Of a stretch of DNA of 22,966 nucleotides, positions 1 to 5,770 are shown one piece after another (positions within the stretch are counted from its first letter, which is position 1; the number at the start of each line of letters is the position of its first letter). The translations under genes were made by a program, and so were the position numbers. The stretch comes from Actinomycetes bacterium (lineage in GTDB: Bacteria; Actinomycetota; Actinomycetes; Actinomycetales; Cellulomonadaceae): the NCBI GenBank assembly GCA_021793115.1, contig JAJYTJ010000014.1:1-22966 (forward strand). Reading direction: 5' to 3'. Below the pieces are notes generated by a model, which ran no database searches, was not told where the DNA came from, and saw nothing but the letters and a program-made list of their open reading frames with translations.

Positions 1-452
1 CGCCGGCGGTGCACGTGCGCAGCGCTCACACGGTCGGGCGGTCGTGCCGGCAGCGGCGACTCGATGGGGCCGACCCTGACCGAACGGGGACTCCGCGTGG
101 ATCGCCACGCCGCCGGCCCCCGAGCGCCGAAAGGTCGTCGGGGGACTGGGAACCTCGGTGTCTCATGGGTCGGTCAAGGTCGCCCAGCGCGATGGCGTTC
201 CGAACTGCGGCGTCGGGCGCGACGACGTTGCAGTCCGGAACTGCCAGGGGCTTGGCCTGGATGTCGTGGAGCTCATCCGCAGACCGGCGCCTGTTGGCGT
301 CGCGCCGGGCGGTCCGTCCTAGCGGACGCTGTGGCTGCACGCGCGCACGCTCCCGAGCAACGTCCTGGCGACCGTCGGGGGCGGTGCGGCAATCTCCTCG
401 CACGTGGGCGCCGCTTGGTGGGGCGACGCCGACGCGCTGGCCACCATGAGCC
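1..452. other. Island edge without a convincing intact gene; possible decayed coding on the + strand
   Basis: No intact gene with a start, ribosome binding site and natural-looking protein can be supported here. One + strand frame (about 140-502) shows codon-position bias typical of coding DNA in this genome, including segments such as VPNCGVGRDDVAVRNCQG and LATVGGGAAISSHVGAAWW. It is broken by a TAG at 320-322 and runs into the end of the convergent gene. The opposite strand is also open through this stretch, but its translation is Arg-rich and unnatural. The best reading is a decayed gene fragment at the accessory side of the island; the family is not recognised. Confidence 0.3.
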
Positions 453-1178
453 TCATCCGGTGGGGAACTTGTCGAGCGAAACTGACACCCCCTCGTCGCT
501 GACCGTGACCGTCGCAATTCCGCCCGCGGAATCCGGCACACGGAACGAACCATCAACTTCGTGGATTGTGCCGAGCGATGCGTAGTAGGCGCGGAACGCG
601 GCCGCGTCGGGCGAGACCGGATACTGCCGCGTTGCCATCGTCGTTGTGGGCTCGATTCCCGACTTCAGCTGCACCGCCAGGTCGTGCGGAACAGGTACGT
701 ACACCACTTGCGCAGGCGTCATCACGCCCACCACATCGGCGGACAGAAGGTAGCCATTCGAGCCCACGGAGGCGTCGGGGGCGACGCTGTACCCAAGGCC
801 CTCGACAACGACGGACCAGGTGTCGCCGACGACACGCCCAGACGGATACGTGGCGGAAAGCTGGGCGAACAAGTCGCCTTTGGATTGGTCGGCCTTGAAG
901 GCGTACTGCAGACCGGAAACGTACACACGCGAGTGAGCCACCTCGGCCTGGAAAGCGTGCGACTGGCCGGTCAGTCCGTTCGCCCACAGATCCACGTCGG
1001 CGCCACGGTGCCATCTCTGCACCACGAGCGACCCGAAGACCGCCAGGAAGACGAGACCGACCGCGATGGTGGAGCGGCCTGCCGCTCGCGCACGACCAAC
1101 AAGCGCGATGCCGCCAACCACAAGAGCGAGGCCTGCGGCGCCAACAATGACCAACACAAGGACATCACGAACGTTCAT
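453..1178 (-). CDS. Two-pass membrane protein of unknown function
   Basis: This predicted protein has 241 residues and was not assigned to a family. The ATG at 1178 is chosen because GGGAGG lies 6-7 nt upstream; the frame is open further upstream but that part is Arg-rich and lacks a binding site. Residues about 5-27 and 35-53 form two hydrophobic segments separated by a short basic turn (GRARAAGR). A roughly 185-residue soluble domain follows, rich in Val, Ser and Tyr. No cysteine pairs or catalytic motif stand out. The gene lies 58 bp downstream of the original stop codon of the interrupted peptidase gene, on the same strand, so the two were probably co-transcribed before the insertion. A partner or immunity role toward that peptidase is possible but not shown by the sequence. 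Confidence 0.7.
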   Translation of the reverse strand: MNVRDVLVLVIVGAAGLALVVGGIALVGRARAAGRSTIAVGLVFLAVFGSLVVQRWHRGADVDLWANGLTGQSHAFQAEVAHSRVYVSGLQYAFKADQSKGDLFAQLSATYPSGRVVGDTWSVVVEGLGYSVAPDASVGSNGYLLSADVVGVMTPAQVVYVPVPHDLAVQLKSGIEPTTTMATRQYPVSPDAAAFRAYYASLGTIHEVDGSFRVPDSAGGIATVTVSDEGVSVSLDKFPTG

Positions 1179-1236
1179 TGCCCGCCTCCCTGCGGAACGA
1201 CCCGTCGTCGCACTCGACGTCGATACCGAGTTCCGT

Positions 1237-1356
1237 CTAGCCGCGCACCTCCACGCTGTTGAACGTACCGAGTCCCGTGGCGGCAAACGCATCGCAGTCG
1301 ATGTATCTCTGGCCCAGGTTCCAGCCATCGTATTCCGCGGCCAGGTGTGCCGTCCG
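1237..1356 (-). pseudogene. Severed C-terminal end of the cysteine peptidase-like gene
   Basis: When the insertion sequence and one copy of its 8-bp target duplication are removed, the minus-strand frame of the upstream fragment continues here without a shift for 37 codons and ends at TAG 1237-1239. The restored tail includes AEYDGWNLGQRYID. In papain/C39-like peptidases a D-x-W segment after the catalytic His often supplies the third catalytic residue, so the Asp of YDGW is the likely candidate. The fragment has no start codon or ribosome binding site of its own and is not expected to be translated. Confidence rests on the exact frame match across the junction. Confidence 0.75.
1349..1356. 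repeat. Target site duplication, left copy
   Basis: The 8-bp sequence GCCGTCCG lies directly outside the left inverted repeat and is repeated exactly at 3129-3136 outside the right one. It fixes both ends of the insertion sequence and shows it entered by transposition. Confidence 0.9.
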
Positions 1357-1383
1357 CCCCCCTTGGTGCCATTAGGGTTGTAT
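1357..1383. repeat. Left terminal inverted repeat of the insertion sequence
   Basis: This 27-bp end starts CCCCCCTTGGTGCC and matches the inverted right end except at positions 13 and 24. Its inner edge runs into TATAAAAT, an AT-rich patch that stands out in this high-GC sequence and could take part in an outward promoter. Confidence 0.9.
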
Positions 1384-1404
1384 AAAATGCGTCCTGCGCG
1401 CGGT

Positions 1405-1824
1405 TCAGATTGACAGCCGACCGGTCATCCACCATTCCAGGTACACCATCACCGTTGGTGCGACCCACCTGCGGCTGTCATCTTCGTGGTCCCACACGTA
1501 GACCTCGCGGTTGGCTCGCAGCGCGATGGCGAACTGGTCGCCGTTCCCGGCGTCGGCGAAGAAGACCAGGCCTTCGAACGGGAGGTAGAGCTCGCCGAAG
1601 GTCGAGTCCGAACGGAAGTGGCGGTTGTCGTGGGCGATGCGCCCCGACTCCCACACCAGGCCGAGCCCGTACTCGCCAACGACTCCGTCGGCCTCCTTCA
1701 GGAGCGTGCGCAGTTCGGGAGGCAGAGGCTCGCCGAGCGCCTCCTCGCACCGCTTCAGCTCCGTCTCCGGCGCGGGTTGCCCGAACGACGCTTCACCCCA
1801 CTGGGCAATCTGCTCCTTCAGCAC
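1405..1824 (-). CDS. SMI1/KNR4 (SUKH) family protein, cargo gene of the insertion sequence
   Basis: This 139-residue protein has the pattern of the SUKH superfamily: a helical start, EPLPPELRTLLKEADG (residues about 31-46), a strand-rich core with LVFFADAGNGDQFAIAL, then VYVWDHEDDSRRWVA and a closing helix with YLEWW. Bacterial SUKH proteins are mostly known as immunity proteins in polymorphic toxin systems, and some have other regulatory roles; no toxin gene is seen beside this one. The start is GTG at 1824, 7 bp after the transposase stop. No good ribosome binding site is present, so expression probably depends on ribosomes finishing the transposase. A five-codon reading frame (MMSEC) overlaps both the transposase stop and this start. 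The gene lies wholly inside the element's inverted repeats. Confidence 0.88.
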   Translation of the reverse strand: MLKEQIAQWGEASFGQPAPETELKRCEEALGEPLPPELRTLLKEADGVVGEYGLGLVWESGRIAHDNRHFRSDSTFGELYLPFEGLVFFADAGNGDQFAIALRANREVYVWDHEDDSRRWVAPTVMVYLEWWMTGRLSI

Positions 1825-1831
1825 TCGGACA

Positions 1832-3103
1832 TCATGGCGTTGCCGACTGCCTGTTCGGACCCAGAACTGCGTCCTGGCGGGGTGGAACAGGGTGCTTGCG
1901 CAGGGAGTAGAGGCGGTCGCCGTTGTCGAGCACGTTGGCGGGCTCGTCGAGCAGGCGCAGTGTGGGCTGGGTCGTCGCGGCCTTGGCTACGACGGAGGCC
2001 CAGTCGCTGGCGCGGTCGCACAAGTTGACGCTCAGGCGAACGAGGCCGAGGAGGGCGTTCATGCGGGCCAGGTTCCGGAACGTCCAGGCACGCGTTGCGA
2101 GGATGGTCCGGACCTTGCGGATGTGCGGGTCCAGGGCGCCCGTCGAGTAGTGCGGAGGCAAACTCGCACGCCTCGCTGTCTGCGCGGACATCTGCTCGTC
2201 CCAGTAGTCGACCCACGCGTTCGTAGCCGCGAGCTTGGGTGCGTCGCGCACGGCGTTGCGGAACGCTGACCAGCCGCTGTAGGAAGCGGCCGCCTTGGCC
2301 AGCAGTCCCCGGTACAGGTTGCCCATCCCGCGCTGGCCGTCGGTGCGCAGCGCGGCACGAGCGTTCTCGTACAGGTGGTGCTCGCACAGGTGCAGAGGGA
2401 CGTCCGGCCAGACGGCGGGCACGGCTGCGGCGATGGCCTTGTCAGCGTCGTAGATGACCACCTGCGGTGTTCCGGGCAGGCTCCTCAAGTGCTCCACCCA
2501 CGCGACTGCGTCATCGCTGGGAGCGGCGCGCAGCGCCCACAGCCGGCCACGGGACGCGCCAGCCGGGTAGCCCCAGACGGCCAACACCGTGAACAGCTGG
2601 GTGCGTGTCGAGGAGCGCGGGTTCGTCCACGTGAACTCCGTGCTGTCCAGCACCAGCACTGCCGGCCAGCTCGTCTCGGCGTACACCTCGGCCAGCGACT
2701 CGGCGAACGTGTCCACCCAGGCGGCCACCGTGCCGCCGTCGAACCGGGTCTTGTCGTCGTCCATCGGCGTGCCAGGAGCCGTGTGCACGAGCTGCGCGCG
2801 GCGAGCGGCGTGCGTGTAGGAGGCGCCGCGAGCAACGTCCACGAGGGCCTCTGCGACATCAGTGGCCGTGTACCTGCCACCGAACAGCACCCCCGCCTGA
2901 CCGCCTGTGGACGGCGCCGGGGTGAATCCGTGCTTGCGGGCCGCGCCGTCGGCTCCCGTGTAGAAGCACCGCAGCCGCTGCTTCGGCGGGTTCCCCTGGG
3001 TCCCCTCGGCGCGCACAGTCGAACCCGGATGCTGAGGGCACCTCGGCAAGTTCAGGTTCGGTTTCCGTGCCACGTCCCGGAAGGTAGCACGACCCACCGA
3101 CAT
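1832..3103 (-). CDS. DDE transposase, IS256/Mutator-like
   Basis: The 423-residue protein catalyses movement of the surrounding element. Residues 21-60 hold a Cys/His group (RCPQHPG, then RLRCFYTG) that may form a DNA-binding zinc knuckle. The catalytic core shows Asp153 (VLVLDSTEF), Asp219 (VVIYDADKA) and the Cys240-x2-His243 pair (LHLCEHHLYENA), a hallmark of IS256 and Mutator transposases. The expected third acidic residue should lie in STGALDPHIRKVR, where this protein has Asp325 instead of Glu, or it lies elsewhere. The ATG at 3101-3103 touches the inner edge of the right inverted repeat, so a Shine-Dalgarno site is missing; GTG codons 3 or 11 are alternative starts. An in-frame TAG in the repeat blocks any longer start. 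No frameshift or internal stop is seen, so the gene looks active. Confidence 0.88.
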   Translation of the reverse strand: MSVGRATFRDVARKPNLNLPRCPQHPGSTVRAEGTQGNPPKQRLRCFYTGADGAARKHGFTPAPSTGGQAGVLFGGRYTATDVAEALVDVARGASYTHAARRAQLVHTAPGTPMDDDKTRFDGGTVAAWVDTFAESLAEVYAETSWPAVLVLDSTEFTWTNPRSSTRTQLFTVLAVWGYPAGASRGRLWALRAAPSDDAVAWVEHLRSLPGTPQVVIYDADKAIAAAVPAVWPDVPLHLCEHHLYENARAALRTDGQRGMGNLYRGLLAKAAASYSGWSAFRNAVRDAPKLAATNAWVDYWDEQMSAQTARRASLPPHYSTGALDPHIRKVRTILATRAWTFRNLARMNALLGLVRLSVNLCDRASDWASVVAKAATTQPTLRLLDEPANVLDNGDRLYSLRKHPVPPRQDAVLGPNRQSATP

Positions 3104-3128
3104 AGAACCCTAATGACACCAAGGGGGG
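3102..3128. repeat. Right terminal inverted repeat of the insertion sequence
   Basis: This is the 27-bp partner of the left end, with two mismatches. It overlaps the start codon of the transposase. Read leftward from the peptidase gene it supplies the in-frame TAG (3110-3112) that ends the interrupted peptidase frame after six foreign residues. Confidence 0.9.
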
Positions 3129-4300
3129 GCCGTCCGGCCGGTTGACGACGTGTAGGTCGCCCAGCCATTCACCGTGACGGTGTGCTTCCCGTAGTAGCCG
3201 GAACTCTGGATGTTCCACAGCAACGGACGAAGCTGGTTGATGTCGCTCTGGATGGTCCCGCTGTAACTCCAGATCAAGATCTCCTTCGACGACGTGTTGG
3301 GGTAGCCGTAGTACGTCCCGACCCCTCTTATGACGTTGTCGATGTTGTAGATCGACATGCCACCGGAGGAAGTCCATCCGTTTGCGGCAGCGACGCTTCG
3401 AACTTCACCGTAGAGCGAGTTGTCGCTTGCAATGATGCGCGTGAATCCCTGGCTCCTGGCGTAGGCGAAGGCGCGCGTGATCGCGGTCGGCGCGCAATTC
3501 GAACCGTCGTTGGGTCCGATGTCCGTCATCCGGAAGTTCTCGACGGACAGAATCTTCTGCGACGACAGGCTCCATGTTCCGCCGTATCTGCTTGCCAGAT
3601 AGGCAGTTGGCGACCAAATCCCGCCGTAGTCTCCGTTGGTGTCCTGGCCGGCCCATGTTCCGGTCATCGCCTCGGCTGGATCGACGGAAAGTAGAGAAGC
3701 GAGCGCGTTGAGCTGAATCTCGGTTTCGATCTCGACCTGGTGGAGCTTCTGCCGATTGCTCTGGAGTTGCCTCGCCACGGCAGCCTTCTGACGTGTGAGG
3801 AAGTCTGCCGCGGCGATTCCGCGTGGCTCGGCCGCAGCGCGAGACTTGGCGTCCACAATCTCGGCGAACGAGCCGTCCGGCTCGCTCTGGAAGACACCCC
3901 CCGAGCCCAGGTCCACGGTTTCGCCGGTCGATGCGAGCTGGACGCCGTGGACGATCACTCCCACAAGCGGGACTCGCGTATGGTCGGCAACCGTCACGTA
4001 GCCGACACCAAGCGTCGGTGAGGAGAAGTTGAACGCCTGGTATGTCGTCTGGCCGTTGGCGTCCTCGACCGCGATCGGGGTCCCGAGGCTGATGTCGTTG
4101 GCCGCCGGGGTGTTGGGCATTACGCCGAGCGCGGCCAGTGCCACGTCTGCTCGGGACACTGGGAAGTCGCGCTGACCATACAAGAAGCCAGTAGGCGAGA
4201 GTCCCCACGCGCCTTCGGCAGAAGTCGACTCGGCGGTCTGGAGATCGTCGATGGAGACCGCGAAGCGTGCTCCGCTGCGACGGGGTTCCCCGACGGTCAC
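3110..4300 (-). pseudogene. Papain/C39-like cysteine peptidase, interrupted by the insertion sequence
   Basis: From GTG 4300 this frame gives 396 residues, the last six (APPWCH) encoded across the insertion junction and inverted repeat. The C-terminal third looks like a papain-fold peptidase: Cys269 in DGSNCAPTAITRAF and His373 in GKHTVTVNGW are the likely nucleophile and base. A helical stretch (about 150-205, Ala/Gln/Glu-rich) precedes it, and residues 70-140 look like a strand-rich prodomain. The third catalytic residue lies in the 37-codon tail now stranded at 1237-1356, so the product is probably inactive. There is no signal peptide. Coding-like bias continues upstream of the GTG to about 4360 in the same frame, overlapping the end of the integrase gene, so the N-terminus was probably lost as well. 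Peptidase subfamily is uncertain; the interruption is well supported. Confidence 0.75.
3129..3136. repeat. Target site duplication, right copy
   Basis: GCCGTCCG follows the right inverted repeat directly and is identical to 1349-1356. Its presence inside the peptidase reading frame marks the exact insertion point. Confidence 0.9.
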
Positions 4301-5121
4301 TACGCGAACCGCTTGATCGGCCGCGCGGGTAGCGACCTCGGGAGCGGTCGGGCTGACACCGGCAGGTCGGTGCGCCGGTCGGTGGTGCGCCGGAGCTGCA
4401 GCGCGTCCTCCAGGTCGGGGGCCAGCAGCAGCGCCAGGTGAAGGCTGTCGCCCTCGTTGATGCCGTCCAGGTCGAGGCGTGCCCGCTTCCAGGCGGCGAC
4501 CTCGGGCAGGTCGGTCACCTCCGGCTCGTTGTAGACCAGGACCTGGCGGACGAACTCGAGCCGGTTGCGCACGTTGGTGTCCTGCTTGGCACCCCAGCCG
4601 TGCTGCCGCTTGGCGATCAGCCGGTCGATGACGTCGGACACGGTCGACCCGAGCTGACGGCGACCGGCGGCGATCTCGCGCAGCACCGGGTTGTCGGCGG
4701 ACACCAGGCCGAGCCCCGACGCGTCGTAGACCCCGAGCATCTCCGGGTTCAGTGCCGGGTAGCTCGGGGCGGGTGCGGACGGGGCGGGTGCGGACGGGGC
4801 GGGTGCGGGCTGGGGGGCAGGGATCGGCTCGGGGACGCCGTCGGGACGCGGACGCCACCGGCCCGGCTCCTGCCGGGCGCGCAGCAGCGCGGCCAGCAGG
4901 CTTCGGGCGGCGTCGTGCCGGCCCGGGCGGAACGTCCGCCGGAAGGCGTTCTGCTGGCCCGGGACCCGCCAACGCACCACGAACGTCGCGTCCACCGGCA
5001 GACTCGTAAGGGCGGTCGCCTCGTCGTCCGGTGCCGGCAGCGGCACGGGGGTGTTGGCCCCGTCGGGCGCGACGAGGTACAGGTACGGCTGGCTCCAGGT
5101 GGTGCGGGCGGCGGCGGTCAT
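4300..5121 (-). CDS. Probable tyrosine-integrase N-terminal part, catalytic domain missing
   Basis: The 273-residue product starts at ATG 5121, overlapping the upstream stop by one base (TGATG). Residues 45-98 (FVVRWRVPGQQNAFRRTF and the following helix ending DGVPEP) resemble the arm-binding domain of actinobacterial integrases. A Pro/Ala/Ser linker of about 30 residues follows, then a helical part (about 140-250) like a core-binding domain. The catalytic tyrosine-recombinase domain with its R...HxxR...Y residues is absent. The last roughly 20 residues (from about 254) look like out-of-frame sequence, and coding bias there switches to the frame of the peptidase. This suggests a deletion joining two genes near 4355-4380. 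The excisionase-like neighbour and adjacent tRNA support the integrase call, but a different family is possible. Confidence 0.55.
   Translation of the reverse strand: MTAAARTTWSQPYLYLVAPDGANTPVPLPAPDDEATALTSLPVDATFVVRWRVPGQQNAFRRTFRPGRHDAARSLLAALLRARQEPGRWRPRPDGVPEPIPAPQPAPAPSAPAPSAPAPSYPALNPEMLGVYDASGLGLVSADNPVLREIAAGRRQLGSTVSDVIDRLIAKRQHGWGAKQDTNVRNRLEFVRQVLVYNEPEVTDLPEVAAWKRARLDLDGINEGDSLHLALLLAPDLEDALQLRRTTDRRTDLPVSARPLPRSLPARPIKRFA
4766..4810. repeat. 15-bp tandem repeat, three copies
   Basis: Three units of GGGGCGGGTGCGGAC (the last with one change) lie at 4766-4780, 4781-4795 and 4796-4810. On the minus strand they encode the APAPS repeats of the linker in the integrase-like protein, so copy number probably changes linker length. 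Confidence 0.85.
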
Positions 5122-5447
5122 CACGCCACCGCCAGCGCGGTCGGGTCGAAGTACACGACGCCGGAGATGATGCGGGCGGCGGGTACCCGGGCCGGGTTGC
5201 GGCGGGCCCAGCCGTCGAGGATGGCTGCGGGAATGTCGAGGATCACCGAGGCGGCGTGCACGTCGATCAGGCCGGCCGGTACCGGGGCCGTGGCGGCCGG
5301 GATGGCCGCGAGGACCGGCTCGGCGCGACGGAACCGGGGCTTGAGGGGACGGCGGACGTAGCCGGCCAGGGCGGGCTGGGTGGCGCCGTGGGCGACGATG
5401 CGCCCGTCGGGCAGGCGCTCCAGGTACGGGGCTGTGGTCGTGGACAT
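5121..5447 (-). CDS. Small excisionase-like helix-turn-helix protein
   Basis: This 108-residue protein has an unstructured N-terminus and a C-terminal segment (about 63-108, starting LIDVHAASVILDIP). That segment has the layout of an excisionase or MerR-like winged helix: aaxxLxip, xxxxW, a basic stretch, then RIISGVVYFDPTAL as wing and final strand. Such proteins bend att-site DNA and steer integrases toward excision. The stop overlaps the start of the integrase-like gene by one base, which implies coupled translation. The ATG at 5447 is chosen because the natural-looking sequence begins there; ATG 5492 in frame is an alternative and neither has a strong ribosome binding site. Function is assigned from the fold pattern and context only. 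Confidence 0.55.
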   Translation of the reverse strand: MSTTTAPYLERLPDGRIVAHGATQPALAGYVRRPLKPRFRRAEPVLAAIPAATAPVPAGLIDVHAASVILDIPAAILDGWARRNPARVPAARIISGVVYFDPTALAVA

Positions 5448-5509
5448 GGCCGGGACTGGTCCGGCCTTCGCGGCGGCGCGCAGTGTCCACATCCGGATGC
5501 CCGAAACGG

Positions 5510-5538
5510 CGACACAGCGGGTTGTGTCGGAGTGTGTC
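5510..5538. promoter_or_regulatory. TGTGTC repeat cluster upstream of the excisionase-like gene
   Basis: CGACACA at 5510-5516 and TGTGTCG at 5523-5529 form a perfect 7-bp inverted repeat with a 6-bp gap. A third TGTGTC follows at 5533, exactly 10 bp after the second, that is one helical turn. The cluster lies 63 bp before the ATG at 5447 and between that gene and the tRNA 3' end. It could be an operator, or binding sites for the integrase or excisionase. This is inference from spacing only. Confidence 0.35.
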
Positions 5539-5628
5539 AGGAGAGCCGGTCGGGCGCCGCCGATGGGGAGACTGCGCGACCGGGGGACCCGGGTAATGTC
5601 GCAGATCAGTGGGATGCAGAGTGCGAAG

Positions 5629-5701
5629 TGCGCCCGACTGGACTCGAACCAGCGGCCTTCTGCTCCGGAGGCAGACGCTCTATCCACTGAGCTACGGGCG
5701 C
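5629..5701 (-). tRNA. tRNA-Arg, anticodon CCG
   Basis: The minus strand folds as a standard 73-nt tRNA. The acceptor stem GCGCCCG pairs with CGGGCGC and is followed by discriminator A. The D-arm contains AGCTCAGTGGATAGAGC. The anticodon stem TCTGC/GCAGA encloses the loop CTCCGGA, giving anticodon CCG, and the T-arm contains GGTTCGAGTCC. CCA is not encoded. It reads the CGG codon, which is common in high-GC genomes. Its 3' end faces the excisionase and integrase-like genes, the usual layout when a tRNA 3' end served as the attachment site of an integrative element. No second copy of the 3' end is seen to the left within the window. Confidence 0.95.
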
Positions 5702-5744
5702 GTTGTCGTCGGGCTGCGAAGACACCGGCCCGGGACGACGACCG

Positions 5745-5750
5745 AGACTA
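5745..5750 (-). promoter_or_regulatory. Possible -10 box for tRNA-Arg
   Basis: On the minus strand TAGTCT lies 43 nt before the mature tRNA 5' end and fits the actinobacterial TAnnnT pattern. No clear -35 box is visible. Confidence 0.3.
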
Positions 5751-5770
5751 CCAGCCCGGCGGGGGCCGCC

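Larger units (their letters stand above)
1357..3128 (-). mobile_element. Complete 1772-bp insertion sequence carrying a transposase and a SUKH-family cargo gene
   Basis: The ends are defined by inverted repeats at 1357-1383 and 3102-3128, matching at 25 of 27 positions, each starting from the outside with CCCCCCTTGGTG. They are flanked by a perfect 8-bp direct repeat. Inside are only two genes on the minus strand: the transposase (1832-3103), then a SMI1/KNR4-like gene (1405-1824) whose stop lies 21 bp from the left repeat. An 8-bp duplication is usual for IS256-like, Mutator-like and ISL3-type elements, and the CxxH motif of the transposase favours the IS256/Mutator group; the exact family was not determined. 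The near-identical ends and intact genes suggest a recent insertion. It lies inside a peptidase gene. Confidence 0.9.

Noticed and set aside
1405..1824. SUKH gene as a resident chromosomal gene beside the insertion sequence
   Set aside because: It lies inside both inverted repeats, and the target duplication plus the restored peptidase frame place the element's left end beyond it.
5629..5701. Functional link between the tRNA-Arg gene and argS nearby
   Set aside because: They are on opposite strands, separated by a regulator gene, and no shared regulatory sequence is visible.
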